Both the position numbers and the translations under genes were made by a program. From Paracoccus albicereus (GTDB lineage Bacteria > Pseudomonadota > Alphaproteobacteria > Rhodobacterales > Rhodobacteraceae): DNA of 64,000 nucleotides. Numbering within the stretch: the stretch's first letter is position 1; every line of letters begins with the position of its first letter. The stretch covers positions 116,661 through 180,660 of the forward strand of contig NZ_JAKZEU010000006.1 in assembly GCF_024359525.1 (NCBI RefSeq), written 5' to 3'. Below, piece after piece: positions 56,067-63,874 of this stretch. The notes under the pieces were generated by a model. The model made no database searches and had not been told where the DNA came from. It was given only the letters and a program-made list of their open reading frames with translations.

Positions 56067-57152
56067 TCAGCGATGCGCGGAGCCGATGTCGCCCGCATCA
56101 TGCGAGAACGACTTGACGATCGCGACCAGTCGCGCGCCGGGCTGGACTTGCAGCGCGCGGGCCGATCGTTCGGTGATCCGTGACAGGATCGGTCCGGCAT
56201 CGGTCATCAGCCGGACCAGGACGGAATGCCCGTCCTGCCGGATCCCGTCAACCACGCCCGGAAGCAGGTTCAGGGCCGAGATCTGTCCCGGCGCCTCTGC
56301 CGCCAGCATCACGTCGGGGGCGGCGATGCGCAGGCGCAGCCGGTCGCCGGGGGCCGCGGCAAGCGTCGGCAGGAACAGCGGCAGGCCGCCGGCATCCAGT
56401 TCGGTCACGCCGTCGGGGTGATGGGCGCGGACCCGCGCCTCGATGAAGGCGCCGGCATCGCGGCCCGCGCCGGCCAGCGCGGGATCGGCCATCACCTCGG
56501 CCGCGGGACCGATTCGGGTGATCCGGCCGTTGCGCATCAGCGCGATGGTTGTGGACAGCCGCGTCACCTCGGACGGCTGATGGCTGACATACAGGATCGG
56601 GACCCGCCATTCGTCCCGCAACCGTTCAAGATAGGGCAGGATCTCGGCCTTCAGCGCCCCGTCCAGTGCCGACAGCGGTTCATCGGCCAGGATCAGGCGC
56701 GGCGAGGATAGCAGCGCACGGCCGATGGCGACACGCTGACGCTCGCCGCCCGACAGGTTGGCGGGCGCCCGATCCAGCAGCGGGCCGAGGCCCAGCATCT
56801 CGACCACCGCATCCTCGGACGCGGCATCGGAACCAAGGGGCGCGAACCAGCGCCCGTAGCGCAGGTTGCGGCGCACGGACAGGTGCGGAAACAGACGCCC
56901 GTCCTGAAAGATGACCCCCAGACGGCGGCGATGGGGCGGCACGGACAGGCCGCGCGTGGTGTCAGTCAGCACGGTGCCGTCGATGGCGATCCGCGCGTGA
57001 TCGGGACGCATCAGCCCGGCGATGGCCGCCAGCACCGTCGACTTGCCAGAACCCGAGGGGCCGTAAAGCACGGTGACGCCCGGTGGCGCCTGAAACGCCA
57101 GATCCAGGTCGAAGCCCGCGAAGCGGTGCTGCAGCGTGACGGTCAGGCTCAT
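56067..57152 (-). CDS. modC: Molybdate ABC transporter ATP-binding protein ModC
   Basis: 361 aa. Walker A GPSGSGKST (about residues 33-41), signature LSGGERQR (about 131-138), Walker B LILADEPLSALD and the switch His in VSHQPSEV are all present. The C-terminal part (about 290-355) is the Mop/TOBE-like molybdate-binding domain typical of ModC. ATG 57152 overlaps the modB stop (ATGA). A longer frame upstream is only antisense-like extension inside modB. Confidence 0.95.
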   Translation of the reverse strand: MSLTVTLQHRFAGFDLDLAFQAPPGVTVLYGPSGSGKSTVLAAIAGLMRPDHARIAIDGTVLTDTTRGLSVPPHRRRLGVIFQDGRLFPHLSVRRNLRYGRWFAPLGSDAASEDAVVEMLGLGPLLDRAPANLSGGERQRVAIGRALLSSPRLILADEPLSALDGALKAEILPYLERLRDEWRVPILYVSHQPSEVTRLSTTIALMRNGRITRIGPAAEVMADPALAGAGRDAGAFIEARVRAHHPDGVTELDAGGLPLFLPTLAAAPGDRLRLRIAAPDVMLAAEAPGQISALNLLPGVVDGIRQDGHSVLVRLMTDAGPILSRITERSARALQVQPGARLVAIVKSFSHDAGDIGSAHR

Positions 57153-57844
57153 GCGCCTGCCACCCGGCGCGCGACGCGGCGGGCCAGCCATTCCGACAGG
57201 ATCAGCGCACCCATCGCCACCGCGACCGAGATCGCGACCAGCCGCGCGGCAGAGCCTTCGCCCCCCGGCACCTGAAGGAAGGCGTAGATCGCAGATGGCA
57301 GGGTCTGGGTCTGGCCGGGGATGTTCGAGACAAAGGTGATCGTGGCGCCGAATTCGCCCATTGCCTTGGCAAAGGCCAGCACTGCACCCGCGATCACGCC
57401 GGGCAGGATCAGGGGCAACGTGACCGTCAGCCAGACCCATGCGCGCGACGCGCCCAGCGTGCCGGCCGCCTGTTCCAGCCGCGGGTCCACCGCCTCGACC
57501 GACAGGCGGATCGCGCGCACCATCAGCGGGAAGGCCATGATCGCGGCGGCCAGCGCCGCGCCGGTCCAGCGGAACGCGAAGACGATGCCGAGATCCTGCA
57601 GGACGCTGCCTATCGGACCGCGCGTTCCGAAGGTCAGCAGCAGCAGATAGCCGGTGACCACCGGCGGCAGCACCAGTGGCAGGTGGACGAGGCCGTTCAG
57701 CACCTCACGTCCCGGAAAGCGCCAGCGCGCCAGTGCATGGGCGGTCAGCAAGGCCAGCGGCAGACTGCACAGCGTCGCCCACAGCGAGACGCGCAACGAC
57801 AGGCGCAGCGCGTCCCATTCCGTGGGCGTCAGCCAGTCAGCCAT
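57149..57844 (-). CDS. modB: Molybdate ABC transporter permease ModB
   Basis: 231 aa, integral membrane permease with five or six helices. The permease EAA loop is seen as EQAAGTLGASRAWVW (about residues 140-154). It overlaps modA by 8 bp and modC by 4 bp. Length and sequence are typical. Confidence 0.94.
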   Translation of the reverse strand: MADWLTPTEWDALRLSLRVSLWATLCSLPLALLTAHALARWRFPGREVLNGLVHLPLVLPPVVTGYLLLLTFGTRGPIGSVLQDLGIVFAFRWTGAALAAAIMAFPLMVRAIRLSVEAVDPRLEQAAGTLGASRAWVWLTVTLPLILPGVIAGAVLAFAKAMGEFGATITFVSNIPGQTQTLPSAIYAFLQVPGGEGSAARLVAISVAVAMGALILSEWLARRVARRVAGA

Positions 57845-58604
57845 CCGCCTGGATCAGCGTGAAACCCTCGCCTTCGAACACCTGCGCGGCTTCGGGACCG
57901 CTCAGCGCGTCGAGGAAAGACGCCGCCGCGTCCCCTGCCCTTGCCACCAGCGCGGCGGGATAGGTGATCGGGGGGTGCGTGTCCTCTGCGAAGGTGCCAA
58001 CGACCTGGACCGCAGGTTCGGCGGCGGCGTCGGTCGCGTAGACGATGCCCAGCGGCGCCTCGCCGGTCGCGACCAGCGCCAGCGCCGCGCGGACGTTGTC
58101 GGCCTGCGCGACGCTGTCTTCGACACTGTTCCACAGGTTCACGCTTTCCAGCGCGGCCTTTCCGTATTGTCCGGCCGGCACGGAATCGACCATCCCCATC
58201 GCCAGCTTTCCGCCACCCAGCATCGCGGCCAGATCGGTGCTGTCGTCCAGTGTCGCCGGTTCGGCGCCGCCCTGGGGCGCGATCAGGACGAGGCTGTTGC
58301 CAAGCAGGTCCCGGCGGGTGCCCGGTTCCAGTTCGCCCGCCTCATCGACCGCGTCCATCCACTCGACCGATGCCGAGATGAAGACGTCCGCGGGCGCGCC
58401 CTGCATGATCTGCTGGGCCAGCGCGTTCGACCCCGCATAGCTGACCGTGACCCGGTCGCCCGTCCGCTCACCGTAATCCGTGGCGATCTGGTCCAGCGCG
58501 GTCTTCATCGAGGCAGCGGCGAACACGACGACATCCTCGGCGGCGGCGGGTGTCGCGAGTGTCGCGGCAAGGATCAGGGCAAGGGATCTGGGAAAACGGG
58601 TCAT
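57837..58604 (-). CDS. modA: Molybdate-binding periplasmic protein ModA
   Basis: 255 aa. Sec signal peptide (cleavage after about PAAAE, residue 22), then VFAAASMKTALDQIA with the conserved serine that binds the oxyanion, and GSNALAQQIMQGAPADVFISAS. Substrate could be molybdate or tungstate; the adjacent modE and several Mo enzymes favour molybdate. A ModE-type operator lies 16 bp upstream of the start. Confidence 0.93.
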   Translation of the reverse strand: MTRFPRSLALILAATLATPAAAEDVVVFAAASMKTALDQIATDYGERTGDRVTVSYAGSNALAQQIMQGAPADVFISASVEWMDAVDEAGELEPGTRRDLLGNSLVLIAPQGGAEPATLDDSTDLAAMLGGGKLAMGMVDSVPAGQYGKAALESVNLWNSVEDSVAQADNVRAALALVATGEAPLGIVYATDAAAEPAVQVVGTFAEDTHPPITYPAALVARAGDAAASFLDALSGPEAAQVFEGEGFTLIQADG

Positions 58605-58619
58605 GGCAAAGCCTCTGGT

Positions 58620-58637
58620 TATGTCTCGCCGAACATA
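58620..58637. promoter_or_regulatory. Candidate ModE operator upstream of modA
   Basis: TATGT-N8-ACATA inverted repeat, resembling ModE boxes (consensus TATAT/ATATA-type half sites with a 6-8-bp spacer). It is 16 bp upstream of the modA ATG and 25 bp downstream of the modE stop, the right place for molybdate-dependent repression. A separate GCGCGCC-ACC-GGCGCGC hairpin (58641-58657) lies beside it. Confidence 0.5.
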
Positions 58638-58662
58638 TCCGCGCGCCACCGGCGCGCAAGTG

Positions 58663-59028
58663 TTATTTCCGATCGGACATATCGGCCAGCAATCCCCTCA
58701 GCTCTGCCAGCCGCCCCTCGTTCACGGCCATCGCCTGAGCGTGGATCTGACGGTAGAGGTTCAGCACCTGCTGCCCGGTTTCCGTCAGCGCCGCACCGCC
58801 CCCGCCGGGCCCGCCGCGCGCGCTTTCGACCAGAGGCTCGCGGAACATCGCGTTCATCGCCTCGACCAGCGTCCAGGCGCGCTTGTAGGACATGCCCATT
58901 GCGCGGCCCGCGGCCGAGATCGAGCCGGTTTGCGCGATCCCGTCCAGCAGCGCGGCCTTGCCCGGGCCGATCATCTCGCCTTCCTTCAGGTAGAGGCGCA
59001 GGAAGAATTCGGGATGCCGTTCGGTCAC
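58663..59028 (-). CDS. modE: Molybdate regulator ModE, short form (DNA-binding domain only)
   Basis: 121 aa from a GTG at 59028 (GGAGG upstream), overlapping the stop of the LysR gene as GTGA. The winged helix-turn-helix is visible: GPGKAALLDGIAQTGSISAAGRAMGMSYKRAWTLV pattern (about residues 20-55) and the GGPGGGGAALTETGQQVL wing. It lacks the molybdate-binding TOBE/Mop domains of E. coli ModE, so either the short protein senses through ModC-type partners or it is a one-domain repressor. It precedes modABC, so modE-modABC form a unit. Confidence 0.9.
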   Translation of the reverse strand: MTERHPEFFLRLYLKEGEMIGPGKAALLDGIAQTGSISAAGRAMGMSYKRAWTLVEAMNAMFREPLVESARGGPGGGGAALTETGQQVLNLYRQIHAQAMAVNEGRLAELRGLLADMSDRK

Positions 59029-59948
59029 GCCGCCTCCGCATCCTGCTGCCAGGGACAGCCGCCCGCGAAGGAAGCGGCCAGGTGGTCGATCAGCGCCCGC
59101 AGCTTTGCGGGCATCGGCTGGACCGGCGGCCAGACCGCGTTGATCGGCAGGTTGCGCAGCGGCACGTCGGGCAGCAACCGCTCCAGCAGACCGGCCCGGA
59201 TCGAGCGCGCCACGATGAAGCCCGGCAGGATCGCCACGCCCGCGCCCGCGATGGCCAGATCGCGGATCGCTTCGCCGTTGTTGGCGCTGATGACCTCGCG
59301 CACGGCGGGCTGAACGCTGCCGCGATCCAGCCGGAACTGCCACATCGTCGCGGTGTTCACGTTGGCGTAGCCGATCGCCGGCAGACCGTTCAGATCCTCG
59401 GGGCGGACGGGACGGCCGTGGCGCTCCAGAAAGGCGGGTGATGCGATGGGAAACGCCTGATCCTCGCACAGCTTGCGGGCCATCAGCGCGCCGTCGCGGG
59501 CAGGCCCGATGCGGATGCCCAGATCGAAGCCTTCGCGCGCCAGATCGTGGGCGCGGTCGTCCAGATCGATGCGCAGATGCAATCCGGGATGTTCGGCCGC
59601 GAAGGCGGCGAGGATCGGGGTGAGATACAGCGTGCCGAAGCTCATCGGGGCAGAGATCGACAGCGTTCCCCGCAATTGCTCATCACCGCCCCATGCCGCG
59701 CTTTCGACCGTGGCCGAAAGCTCCGACAGCGCCGGACGCAGCCGCTGCGCCAGACGCTCGGCCGCCTCGGTCGGCATGATGCGGCCCGCGTTGCGACGAA
59801 ACAGCGCCGCGCCCAGTTCCAGTTCCAGATCGCTGATCCGCTTGCTGACCACGGATTTCGACAGGTTCAGCCGCACCGAGGCCGCCGTGACCGTGCCAAG
59901 CTCCAGCACCGTCAGGAAGGTCGTCAATTGATCCAGATCGTAGCGCAT
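59025..59948 (-). CDS. LysR-family regulator (divergent from VOC dioxygenase gene)
   Basis: 307 aa from ATG 59948 (MRYDLDQL). N-terminal helix-turn-helix LTTFLTVLELGTVTAASVRLNLSKSVVSKRISDLE pattern and C-terminal effector domain with LRIDLDDRAHDLAREGFDLGIRIG. This is the AaeR/DsdC-like subgroup. Upstream in-frame starts at 59990 and 60047 would leave almost no promoter region to the divergent ring-cleaving-dioxygenase gene. It is coupled to modE at its 3' end (GTGA), so the two are partly co-transcribed. The inducer is unknown; quinones or phenols are likely from the context. Confidence 0.87.
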   Translation of the reverse strand: MRYDLDQLTTFLTVLELGTVTAASVRLNLSKSVVSKRISDLELELGAALFRRNAGRIMPTEAAERLAQRLRPALSELSATVESAAWGGDEQLRGTLSISAPMSFGTLYLTPILAAFAAEHPGLHLRIDLDDRAHDLAREGFDLGIRIGPARDGALMARKLCEDQAFPIASPAFLERHGRPVRPEDLNGLPAIGYANVNTATMWQFRLDRGSVQPAVREVISANNGEAIRDLAIAGAGVAILPGFIVARSIRAGLLERLLPDVPLRNLPINAVWPPVQPMPAKLRALIDHLAASFAGGCPWQQDAEAA

Positions 59949-60061
59949 GTCCGAACGATATCCGCGCCGTTCGCCCTTGTCGAACACCATGTGCGCGGGT
60001 CGGGGTCTGGTCCCGAGCGGCCCGGGTCCCGACATTGGGATCATCATAACGGAGGCACATC

Positions 60062-61003
60062 ATGGACCTGACCGGTATCCACCACCTGACCGCGATCACC
60101 GCGCGGGCAGCAGACAACAACCGCTTCTACACCGACACGCTCGGCCTGCGCCGGGTGAAGAAGACGGTGAACCAGGACGACACATCCGCCTATCACCTGT
60201 TCTACGCCGATGGCGCGGGCAGTCCGGGCACCGACATCACCTTCTTCGACTGGCCTGCCACGCCTGAACGGCGGGGAACGAACGCGATCACCCGCACCGG
60301 CCTGCGGGTCGATCCCGACAGCCTCGACTTCTGGGCGGCCCGTCTGGCCGACGCGGGACTGAACCATGGCGGCGTGACCACCCTGGACGGTCGCTCCAGC
60401 CTCGATTTCGACGATCCCGAAGGGCAGCGCCTGCGTCTGGTCGCGGCCGAAAGCACCGGCGCGCATCCTTGGGACAACAGCCCCGTTGCGGCCGAGCATC
60501 AGATCCGCGGGCTGGGACCGATCACGATCTCGGTTCCCGAACTGGCCCCGACCGAGGCGATGCTGACGCGGGTCATGAACATGCGCCGCGTGCGCGACTA
60601 TGCCAGCCCGGATGGCCAAGGGCAGGTGCATGTCTTCGAGATGGGTGAAGGCGGCGCGGCCGCCGAGCTGCATGTGGCGGTCCAGCCGGGCCTGCCCACG
60701 GCCCGGCAGGGCGCGGGCGCGGTTCACCACGTCGCCTTCCGCGTGCCCGATGTCGAAGCGATCCACGGCTGGACCGAGCGGCTGAAGGAGTTCCGCGTTC
60801 CCAGCAGCGGCGAGGTCGAGCGCTTCTATTTCCGCTCGCTCTACTTCCGCGAACCGGGCGGCGTCCTGTTCGAGCTGGCCACCGACGGGCCCGGCTTCGA
60901 TGTGGACGAACCTTTCGAGACGATGGGTCAGTCGCTGTCGCTGCCGCCCTTCCTGGAGGACCGCCGCGCCGAGATTGAGGCGAAGCTAAAGCCGCTCGAC
61001 TGA
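60062..61003 (+). CDS. Ring-cleaving dioxygenase of the VOC/glyoxalase superfamily (MhqO-like)
   Basis: 313 aa with two vicinal-oxygen-chelate modules. The first begins [38 protein letters not shown] (pattern only), the second contains [22 protein letters not shown] (about residues 220-240). Metal ligands are expected from HHL in module 1, HHV and the Glu in [10 protein letters not shown] in module 2. MhqO-type proteins cleave hydroquinone-type rings and protect against quinone stress. ACGGAGG precedes the ATG. It is divergent from the LysR gene and shares a terminator with the convergent FMN reductase gene. Confidence 0.87.
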   Translation: MDLTGIHHLTAITARAADNNRFYTDTLGLRRVKKTVNQDDTSAYHLFYADGAGSPGTDITFFDWPATPERRGTNAITRTGLRVDPDSLDFWAARLADAGLNHGGVTTLDGRSSLDFDDPEGQRLRLVAAESTGAHPWDNSPVAAEHQIRGLGPITISVPELAPTEAMLTRVMNMRRVRDYASPDGQGQVHVFEMGEGGAAAELHVAVQPGLPTARQGAGAVHHVAFRVPDVEAIHGWTERLKEFRVPSSGEVERFYFRSLYFREPGGVLFELATDGPGFDVDEPFETMGQSLSLPPFLEDRRAEIEAKLKPLD

Positions 61004-61021
61004 CACCGGATCACGCAAACG

Positions 61022-61056
61022 AAAGGGGCGCCGCGATGATCGCGACGCCCCTTTTT
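61022..61056. terminator. Bidirectional intrinsic terminator
   Basis: AAAGGGGCG / C CGCG ATGAT CGCG A / CGCCCCTTT plus TT. A 9-bp outer stem and a 4-bp inner stem with a single mismatch, ending in a T run on plus and preceded by A residues for minus. It ends the VOC gene and the convergent FMN reductase gene. Confidence 0.85.
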
Positions 61057-61069
61057 CATGTCCTGCCGA

Positions 61070-61654
61070 TCACGCGTTGCGCGCGGCCTTGGTGGCGTTG
61101 GCCCACCATGCCAGTTCATCCAGCGTGGATTTCAGGCTGGGCTGCAGGATTTCGTCCACCTCGGACATCGGGCCGTTCTTGCCCAGTGGGCTGACCTTCA
61201 TGAATTCGCCGCCGCCCAGATGCACCGCGTTGCGCAGGGGCACCATCTGCAATTCGACCGCGATGCCGCGCAGATGCTCGATCCCGCGCGCCGCACCGAC
61301 CCCGCCATAGCCCATCGCGCCCATCGGCTTGCGATTCCACTCGTTGTAGGCCTGGTCCAGCGCGTTCTTCAAAGCGCCGGTGATCGAGTGGTTGTATTCC
61401 GCGGTCACGAACAGATAGCCGTCGAATTCGGCGATCTTCTTCTGCCAGGCGACCGCCTTGGGGTCTTCGGACGGCATCCACGCATTCGACGCCTTCTCGT
61501 TGAAGAACGGCAGGTCGAAGTCGCGCAGGTCGACCAGCTCGAAGGTCATGTCGTCGCGCTTCTGCGCGTTTTCCAGAAGCCAGGCCGCGGGCTTGTCGGC
61601 AAAGCGTGCCTCGCGGGTCGAGCTGATGATGATGGCGATATGCGGTTTGGTCAT
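61070..61654 (-). CDS. NADPH-dependent FMN reductase / quinone reductase
   Basis: 194 aa, flavodoxin-like NADPH-dependent FMN reductase family. The phosphate-binding loop is IISSTREARFADKPA (about residues 8-22; SSTRE), and FVTAEYNHSITGALKNALD (about 80-98) is the second flavin-binding signature. Likely a two-electron quinone reductase, which fits the MhqO-like neighbour. A GAAAGGACCTGACC ribosome binding site precedes the ATG. It is convergent with the VOC gene. Confidence 0.9.
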   Translation of the reverse strand: MTKPHIAIIISSTREARFADKPAAWLLENAQKRDDMTFELVDLRDFDLPFFNEKASNAWMPSEDPKAVAWQKKIAEFDGYLFVTAEYNHSITGALKNALDQAYNEWNRKPMGAMGYGGVGAARGIEHLRGIAVELQMVPLRNAVHLGGGEFMKVSPLGKNGPMSEVDEILQPSLKSTLDELAWWANATKAARNA

Positions 61655-61808
61655 GGTCAGGTCCTTTCGTCTCAGGATGTCTCGTCTTCAGGTAAGCGCC
61701 CCGAGGCGTTCGGCACAGCAAGGGTGTCGCGAACCCGGTGTTTGCTTTGCGCGAACGCTCGCGCTTTCGATGGACAGGTCGCGACGCTCGTGGCAGGGTC
61801 GTGACCGA

Positions 61809-61987
61809 TGGTGTCCGGCCCTCCTCGGGTCGGCTGAATAGGGAATGCGGTGCGGGGCCCCTAAGGTTCCAAATCCGCGACTGCCCCCGCAACTGTAGGC
61901 GGTGAGCGACCTCGACAAGACCACTGGCCCCGCTTGGCCGGGAAGGGTCGGGGAAGCGGTGACCCGCAAGTCAGGAGACCTGCCATC
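61809..61987 (+). promoter_or_regulatory. Cobalamin (AdoCbl) riboswitch
   Basis: The conserved core is present in order: GGGAATGCGGTGCGG (61841-61855), CCGCGACTGCCCCCGCAACTGTA (61875-61897 region), GCCACTGG-like GACCACTGG (61918-61926), CGGGAAGG, and the B12 box AGTCAGGAGACCTGCC (61969-61984). A P2-like hairpin (CCGGCCC/TCCTC/GGGTCGG, 61815-61833) precedes the core. The following stem CGCGTC/GGCA/GACGCG (61993-62008) lies before the ribosome binding site of the first gene, so it may be the expression-platform hairpin. AdoCbl binding should reduce expression of the downstream operon. Confidence 0.93.
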
Positions 61988-62055
61988 GGGGGCGCGTCGG
62001 CAGACGCGTCTTACGTCAACCCGGGCGGACGGAACCGGAGGAAGGACGCGAACAG

Positions 62056-62427
62056 ATGGAAAAGATGACCTCGCATGTCGATCGGGACGTGCCGCCCTGC
62101 GCCAGCGCAGGCGCGACGGCGCAGGACAGGCCGGCTTCGCTGGCGGAGGACGTGATCGCACGGATCGGTCAGGGATCGATGCCGCCTGATCGCGCCCGCG
62201 AGTTGGGCGAATTCGCCTATCTGCACTGGCTCGCGCGCCTGCCCGGCGACGAATCCTACTCGGCACAAGCGCAGCAGGCATTGCGCAGCGCCGCGCCCGC
62301 CGTCCCCGCATCACCCGCGCTCGGCATCTTCTGCGAGATGCTGATGGCCTCTCTCGCCCGACCGATCCAGCCGCTGCGACTGACATCTTGCGAAAATGCG
62401 CCGAGCGACGCGCGGGACAAATCATGA
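62056..62427 (+). CDS. Unknown 123-aa protein, first gene of the B12-riboswitch operon
   Basis: I do not recognise a family. 123 aa, no membrane segment or signal peptide. The first 30 residues are variable (contains PPCASAG); residues about 28-62 look helical (LAEDVIARIGQGSMPPDRARELGEFAYLHWLARLPG), and residues about 85-110 have an Ala/Pro-rich stretch followed by LGIFCEMLMASLARP. It contains only three cysteines. Evidence that it is real: GGAGGAAGG 10 nt upstream of the ATG, location directly behind a cobalamin riboswitch, and its stop codon overlapping the start of the BtuF-like gene (ATGA). Alternative start at 62065. A role in B12 uptake or salvage is inferred from context only. Confidence 0.75.
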   Translation: MEKMTSHVDRDVPPCASAGATAQDRPASLAEDVIARIGQGSMPPDRARELGEFAYLHWLARLPGDESYSAQAQQALRSAAPAVPASPALGIFCEMLMASLARPIQPLRLTSCENAPSDARDKS

Positions 62428-63200
62428 GGCGCTTTCCGCCCGAACGCATCGTCTGCCTGACAGAAGAGACCGTCGAGACGCTGTATCTTCTGGGCGAGGA
62501 TCACCGCATCGTCGGTGTGTCGGGCTATGCCGTCAGGCCCGCCCGCGTGCGGCACGAAAAGCCGCGCGTCTCGGCCTTCACCTCGGCCGACATACCCAAG
62601 ATCCTCGCGCTCGAGCCGGATCTGGTGCTGACCTTCTCGGACCTGCAGGCGGACATCGTGGGCCAGCTGATCCGGGCGGGTGTCACGGTCACAGCCTACA
62701 ACCAGCGCGACATCGCGGGCATCCTTGCGATGATCCGGCACTTGGGCGCGACCGTCGGCGCCGCCGATCGGGCCGAGGCGCTGGCGGACAGCTATGTGCG
62801 ACGACTGGCCGACATGGCCGAGACGACAGCAGGCAGAGCCCAACCGCGGGTCTATTTCGAGGAATGGGACGAGCCGATGATCTCGGGCATCCGCTGGGTC
62901 TCCGAACTGGTCGAGATCGCGGGCGGGCGCGAATGTTTTCCCGAACTGGCACGATGCGGCGCGGCACGTGACCGCATCCTGACCTCCGATCAGGTGATCG
63001 GGGCCGCGCCCGACGTGATCCTCGCCTCGTGGTGCGGCAAGAAGGTCCGGGCCGAGAAGATCGCGGCGCGGCCGGGCTGGGACAGGATCCCCGCCGTGCG
63101 CGACGGCCGCATCGTCGAGATCAAGTCGCCGCTGATCCTCCAGCCGGGACCCGCCGCCCTGACCGACGGGCTGGACGCGATCCGGGCCGCCCTGTCGTGA
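62424..63200 (+). CDS. BtuF-like cobalamin-binding protein without signal peptide
   Basis: 258 aa, periplasmic-binding-protein-2 (BtuF) fold. The N-terminal domain starts RIVCLTEETVETLYLLGEDHRIVGVSGYAVRP (pattern only), and PKILALEPDLVLTF (about residues 55-68) and IRWVSELVEIAGG (about 155-168) are typical of cobalamin-binding BtuF relatives. No export signal is visible: the ATG 62424 start begins directly at the domain, and the in-frame upstream codons give no signal peptide either. It is coupled to the unknown gene upstream (ATGA) and to the DUF71 gene downstream (GTGA). Riboswitch control supports a B12 role. No BtuC or BtuD gene is visible in the window. Confidence 0.85.
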   Translation: MRRFPPERIVCLTEETVETLYLLGEDHRIVGVSGYAVRPARVRHEKPRVSAFTSADIPKILALEPDLVLTFSDLQADIVGQLIRAGVTVTAYNQRDIAGILAMIRHLGATVGAADRAEALADSYVRRLADMAETTAGRAQPRVYFEEWDEPMISGIRWVSELVEIAGGRECFPELARCGAARDRILTSDQVIGAAPDVILASWCGKKVRAEKIAARPGWDRIPAVRDGRIVEIKSPLILQPGPAALTDGLDAIRAALS

Positions 63201-63865
63201 CCCGCCGCCCTGCGGTCCTGTCGTGGTCGTCTGGCAAGGACAGCGCGATGGCGCTGCACGTCCTGCAGGGCGATCCGGTGCTGGACGTGAGTGTGCTGGC
63301 GACGACGACGGTCGAGGGCGCGGACCGGGTCAAGGTTCACGGCACGCGCACCGCCATCATCCGCGCGCAGGCCGCGGTGCTTGGGTTGCCGCTGGTCGAA
63401 ATACCCCTGCCCGACCCCTGCCCCAATGACATCTATCAGGACCGCTTCGCAAAGGCCGCGCGGTCGCTGGCGGATCAGGGCATTCGGGACTGGGTCTTCG
63501 GCGACCTGTTTCTGGCCGATATCCGCGCCTTCCGCGAAGCCCAGATCGCGGCCCTGGGACTGACGGCGCATTTCCCGCTGTGGGGATTGGACACGACGAC
63601 CTTGGCGCGGCGGATGATCGCCGAGGGCATCCGGGCACGGGTGGTGGCGATGGACGCGACGCGGATGCCCGAGACGCTGGCGGGGGCCTTGTTGGATGCG
63701 GATTTCCTCGACCGGCTGCCCGAGGACGTCGATCCCTGTGGCGAACGGGGCGAGTTTCACACGATCGTCGGCGACATGCCGGGCTTTGCCGCGCCGTTGG
63801 CGCTGACGCCAGTCGGAACGCGGCGCGAGGGTGACACGATCCTCATCGATTTCGCGCTGGCCTGA
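63197..63865 (+). CDS. DUF71/COG2102 PP-loop ATPase, predicted B12-salvage type
   Basis: 222 aa from a GTG at 63197 overlapping the BtuF-like stop (GTGA). The PP-loop SWSSGKDSAM (residues about 9-18) and the C-terminal motif CGERGEFHT (about 183-191) define the DUF71/COG2102 family (adenine nucleotide alpha hydrolase-like; diphthine-ammonia ligase in eukaryotes/archaea). A bacterial branch was predicted by comparative genomics to act in B12 salvage; co-transcription with a B12 riboswitch and a BtuF-like protein fits that branch. The reaction would be an ATP-dependent amide/ligase or related step on a cobamide intermediate (inference). Confidence 0.85.
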   Translation: MTRRPAVLSWSSGKDSAMALHVLQGDPVLDVSVLATTTVEGADRVKVHGTRTAIIRAQAAVLGLPLVEIPLPDPCPNDIYQDRFAKAARSLADQGIRDWVFGDLFLADIRAFREAQIAALGLTAHFPLWGLDTTTLARRMIAEGIRARVVAMDATRMPETLAGALLDADFLDRLPEDVDPCGERGEFHTIVGDMPGFAAPLALTPVGTRREGDTILIDFALA

Positions 63866-63874
63866 CGACAGCGT

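Noticed and set aside
56067..57440. N-terminally extended ModC
   Set aside because: The extra 96 codons lie out of frame inside modB, and the ATG at 57152 has the ATGA coupling and family start.
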